Below are positions 60,721-64,000 of a stretch of 64,000 nt of DNA, one piece after another. The notes beneath the pieces are model-generated. The model was given only the letters and a program-made list of their open reading frames with translations. It was not told the DNA's origin and searched no databases. Both the position numbers and the translations under genes were made by a program. How positions within the stretch are numbered: position 1 is the stretch's first letter; every line of letters begins with the position of its first letter. The DNA comes from Hymenoscyphus infarciens (lineage: Eukaryota; Ascomycota; Leotiomycetes; Helotiales; Helotiaceae): positions 53,814 through 117,813 of the forward strand of contig LLCB01000181.1 of assembly GCA_001414345.1 (NCBI GenBank), written 5' to 3'.

Positions 60721-61400
60721 GAATAAAATATTAATTATTTATTATAAATATTAAATAAATATATAGTATTTGAGCGATTATTCGAGCGATAAGAGCTTAA
60801 ATGAATATATTACGAATAGTTTCTATTTATTAAGCTTAATATCCGCCCCCTAGGTCTTAGTATAGAGGGTTTATATAAGTTGAATTTTACTCCCTTTTTA
60901 TATATATATTTAAATACAACTAAACTATAAACTCACTTACTTTTAATTATTATTAATAGATTACTATCGTCTCTACTCTTTATCATGTGAAATAGGGTGT
61001 TATGTTAAAGCGTATCATATGACACCCCACTTTCTAAAGCATTATACACGTGACCTTTAAGCTAAGGTTTCAACTAAGGTTTCGACGTTGAAAGGCTTTA
61101 CTCTTTTTACCTTATTTAATAATTTATCTACTTTTTTAGCCCCCGGCGTAGCCTAATCGAGACGACGAAAGCGACTAAAGCGGATAATTTCGGGGGATTT
61201 TCATATATGTTTAGATAAGTGGGAAACTATACCAAAAGGGTGGAGAATACAGAATATTTATGAATAAACGACTGCTATTTACACTCTAAACTCTCCTTAT
61301 TCTTGAATAATTTGAAGGGTAATTTATCCGTGGAAAATCGTGAATATTCTGAATATATTCGTAGCTTTTATTCGTTGTGCAGACCTAATCCCCCAACGTT
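60721..61400. repeat. Shorter relative of the 42.3-43.95 kb element
   Basis: The first 250 bases parallel 42260-42560 (shared AATATCCGC / CTAGGTCTTAGTATAGAG-type segment), and the last 200 parallel 43730-43950, from AGATAAGTGGGAAACTATAC to GAATATATTCGTAGCTT. The middle is shorter than in that copy. It keeps more CpA and CpG, so it is less RIP-mutated and nearer to the original sequence. Confidence 0.65.
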
Positions 61401-61546
61401 AAACTTTCCGTTCCTCCTCTAACAATAACAGAGTTGTACTCTGACTTGACTTCCTCGCTTCGACTTAGAATGTTGGACAACACCGGCTGCGACATAACGC
61501 AGGCTAATAGTAGGCTGTGAATGAATATTGAGGAGAATTAGATACT
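61400..61546. other. Short spacer of ordinary composition
   Basis: A GC-richer spacer between two mobile elements. It may be remnant genic sequence or part of another element; nothing can be identified. Confidence 0.35.
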
Positions 61547-61791
61547 TAGTGTTTTAGGTTTCCCTACCTAATCTGTTATCCTATCCTTCCTTAACGATCC
61601 TTCTCCTTCCTACCTCTATTTTAAGGCTATCCCGCCTAATCCTATCCTAATATATTACTTCTTCTAGCTACTCTAATTCTATTCTAAAATTTGTTCCGCC
61701 TATCCTTTCCTATCCGAGGTATTAGAGTAGCCTTTCCTAGCCTATAAGAGAGGCTAGGCAGAGTATATGCCAGCCTCAAATATATTACTTA

Positions 61792-61875
61792 GTCCTAGGC
61801 GTAACAGTCTATAGCGGGACCTAGCAAAGCAGGGTTTATTTAAGAGGCCTCGCTATGGACTAATTCGCTTAGGAC
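61792..61875. mobile_element. 84-bp hairpin-forming insertion
   Basis: It is absent from the longer hAT relative. It begins GTCCTAGGCGTAACAGTCTA and its end, complemented, begins GTCCTAAGCGAATTAGTCCA, so two arms of about 31 bases can pair. It looks like a tiny MITE or foldback element; its target duplication is not clear. Confidence 0.6.
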
Positions 61876-61893
61876 GAAGTATTTGTAGTGTTA

Positions 61894-62105
61894 CTAGGGG
61901 ATACAGGAATTCGTAACTAGCGAATAGTTAACTAACTCTCTACTACTCCTTCTATTGTTTATCCGAGACTTAAGAAATCGATTATATTATTCTAAAAGGC
62001 TTAAATAATTAAGATTTTAATATATTTATTATTCTAAAGAAGTTAGAACAATTATAGAAGTATAAGTACTTTAAGAATATAGTTACGAATTCCTATAGCC
62101 CCTGG
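61894..62105. mobile_element. 212-bp hAT-type MITE nested in the hAT derivative
   Basis: Absent from the longer hAT relative and flanked by a perfect 8-bp duplication TAGTGTTA (61886-61893 and 62106-62113). The terminal repeats are CTAGGGGATACAGGAATTCG at the left and, complemented, CCAGGGGCTATAGGAATTCG at the right, both continuing TAACTA. No coding capacity; the 8-bp duplication suggests mobilisation by a hAT transposase. Confidence 0.82.
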
Positions 62106-62770
62106 TAGTGTTATTAGTAGATTTGGTGCTACCTGAGAAAAGTATATAATATTAGTCTCTAATCGATACCTAAAAACAGGGGTTTTACTATAGTAAATCA
62201 AGTACCTGGTAGAGCACTTAATTTAGTGCTATTTACTTCTATAAGCCCTTATATTTGAGCCTTAACTAGTTTCTGATATAATAGAGACAACTTAGTGTCT
62301 CCGAGAGTAGATTATTATAGACCGAAAGTTATAAGAGAAGTAGAGAGAAAAGGACTTAGAAAATAAGTAGTAAGATAAAGAGAATTAAGTTATTACTAAT
62401 CTACTAGGATAATACTATAATTTAAGTATAATATCTTGTCTTTTAGTAGCTTTAATAATATTATTATTTTTAATACTTCTTAAATTAGTTTATAATATTA
62501 GTACTTTTTATTACTTTTTACTTATTTTAATATTTTTTACTTATATACTTCTTATTCTATTCTATCCTCTCTAGTACCTCTCCTTACCTAGCTCTCTCTT
62601 TTAGTCTTCCTTACCTCTCCTATCTAAATTTAGTATCTCTCTTATCTAATTTAGCCTAGCCTATAAGTGAAATTAGCTTATTCTCTTCTTTCCTAATAGA
62701 GAGAGGTAGCTTATCCTCTCTAGAATACTAGGCTAACTAAGGCGAGGAAAGCTAAAACACTATAGATACT

Positions 62771-64000
62771 TCTTAGTATTATAGAAGATAAAGTATAAAC
62801 AAGGGAAGATTAAGTAGAACTCCTAGAAATTTTAGAAAACTTTGGAAAACTTAGAGTCTATTTAGCTCGTATATATCTAGGATCTATACTACTAAGAATT
62901 ATAAGATAATATATATATATATATACACTAACTCTATATATACACTAGTGCTTAGTATATATATTTAAAAGTAATATAAATTCCTTATTTAACCACTTAT
63001 AGCTTAGTATATATATAAAATAGATATATACTAGTAAAAAAAGATTTAAGTCTCTAGAAGTATAAATTTTTGAAAGTTTATATATATCTTTTCCCACCTA
63101 CTAATTTCGTGTTATAAAGCTATATACTTAGATATAAACCACGAGCTAAATAATAACTTAATATATTAAGAAGTAATTAAGAATAAATAATAACTTATAA
63201 GAGGTTACTATTCAGAGCATCTCGTTAGATATCTATCTATATATTTACATAATTTATACGAGCTAAACAGGCTCTTATTATCTATATACTACTAAAGCTT
63301 TTAGTAGAGGAATAGAGGAGGAACTACGGAAAATCTACTACAGTGCTACTGAAAGTTGTCTATAAGCTATAGAATAACGATTTTTCTTATAGTCGTATTC
63401 TGACTATAGTTTGTTTTATGTCTTCGACTATTCTATACTAAGTTTTCTTCTTAGTATCGTAATAAGCTTTGATAACATAGTAATTATATATTACTATTCA
63501 AGGTTTTCCGTGGATTCCAAAGCTACTAATAGAACAGAAGTCTAGGGAATGCCTCTTTAATCACCGGTTTTCGTCGTATTAACTTTGTAATCTAAAAGAG
63601 CTTATATTAATACCTAGTATCTAGTTAGATCTCACTACGGGCATGCGGAATTAGCTAAGCTTCGACCTAGACTAGGGCCAGGTCATAGCGTTATAACCTT
63701 GCCTTAACTTAGGTAGTATAACACCTATACTATAATAGTATAGCTATTACGTGTCTAAGTTAGAACTTAGACCCCTGGCTAAGTAGATAGTAAGAAGCCT
63801 CTAAGCTAGTTTAGCTAGTTATTTAAGTTATTATAAAGTATAGAGACGCTTCTACTAGAGCTTATTAGAAATTATTAGATCTACTAACCTATTTATCTAT
63901 CTACTATAATTTAATCTATAGAAGTATTAGTTATTTTAATTAGTTTAGATTAGATAAAGTAATAATCTAGACTAAAACTAGGTATTAGTTTATAAACTAT
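62771..64000. repeat. AT-rich repeat-derived sequence to the window end
   Basis: RIP-type composition at both ends, with a less mutated patch at about 63300-63790 that keeps CpA and CpG. Short palindromes occur (GTCTAAGTTAGAACTTAGAC near 63750). No gene or identifiable element; any element continues past the window. Confidence 0.5.

Larger units (their letters stand above)
61547..62762. mobile_element. Internally deleted hAT derivative with nested insertions
   Basis: Matches the 5' 420 bp and 3' 480 bp of the hAT element at 54696-58642, lacking the middle. The deletion junction is near 62276, where both parental sequences have ATA-rich microhomology. It is flanked by a perfect 8-bp duplication TAGATACT (61539-61546 and 62763-62770). 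Its first base is T and its last A, where the relative has C and G: both are the changes expected from CpA to TpA on either strand. Two smaller insertions lie inside, at 61792-61875 and 61894-62105. It is non-autonomous. Confidence 0.88.

Overview
The window looks like a chromosome segment of a filamentous ascomycete (Pezizomycotina). Leotiomycetes is my best guess, from gene content rather than from any search. The evidence is genes split by short GT-AG introns (mostly 55-170 bp), a HET-domain gene, an SRPK-like kinase of a fungus-specific type, and a two-compartment base composition. Gene-bearing blocks of ordinary composition alternate with very AT-rich blocks. In the AT-rich blocks CpA and TpG are almost absent (none in the first 180 bases), TpA dominates, and no reading frame of 60 codons survives. 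This is the footprint of repeat-induced point mutation (RIP).

Layout. 1-6660: RIP-mutated repeats. 6811-8058 (-): a four-exon aldo/keto reductase. 8059-12158: no gene seen; the last part is probably leader sequence. 12159-14774 (+): a leucine-rich repeat protein. 15640-25850: a 10 kb RIP block holding a truncated pogo/Fot-type transposon, six copies of a small MITE-like family and long direct repeats. 27372-28565 (+): the PP1 catalytic subunit. 32892-34650 (+): NADP-dependent glutamate dehydrogenase. 35952-37187 (-): relic of a secreted-protein gene. 38895-40413 (-): a damaged SRPK-like kinase gene. 40560-43950: RIP block. 44075-44489 (+): possible small gene. 45875-46718 (-): HAD phosphatase. 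47864-48822 (-): MARVEL-type four-helix membrane protein. 49634-51319 (+): DHA2-type MFS transporter. 51938-53878 (+): HET-domain gene with a nonsense codon inside its best conserved motif. 54466-59861 (+): an uncharacterised membrane-protein gene split by a 3.9 kb hAT transposon. 60298-60620 (-): GMC oxidoreductase fragment. 60720-64000: RIP-affected repeats, including a second, internally deleted hAT copy that carries two smaller nested elements.

The intact genes are housekeeping or general functions (phosphatase signalling, nitrogen assimilation, transport, redox) and do not form an evident cluster or pathway. The striking feature is gene decay beside transposons. From 35 kb rightward, intact genes (HAD phosphatase, MARVEL protein, MFS transporter) are interspersed with loci broken by nonsense changes, frame shifts, truncation or insertion. 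The clearest case is the hAT insertion: it has a perfect 8-bp target duplication in a coding exon, and removing the element restores one open frame across every exon. I saw no biosynthetic cluster, CRISPR array, rRNA gene or complete tRNA gene.
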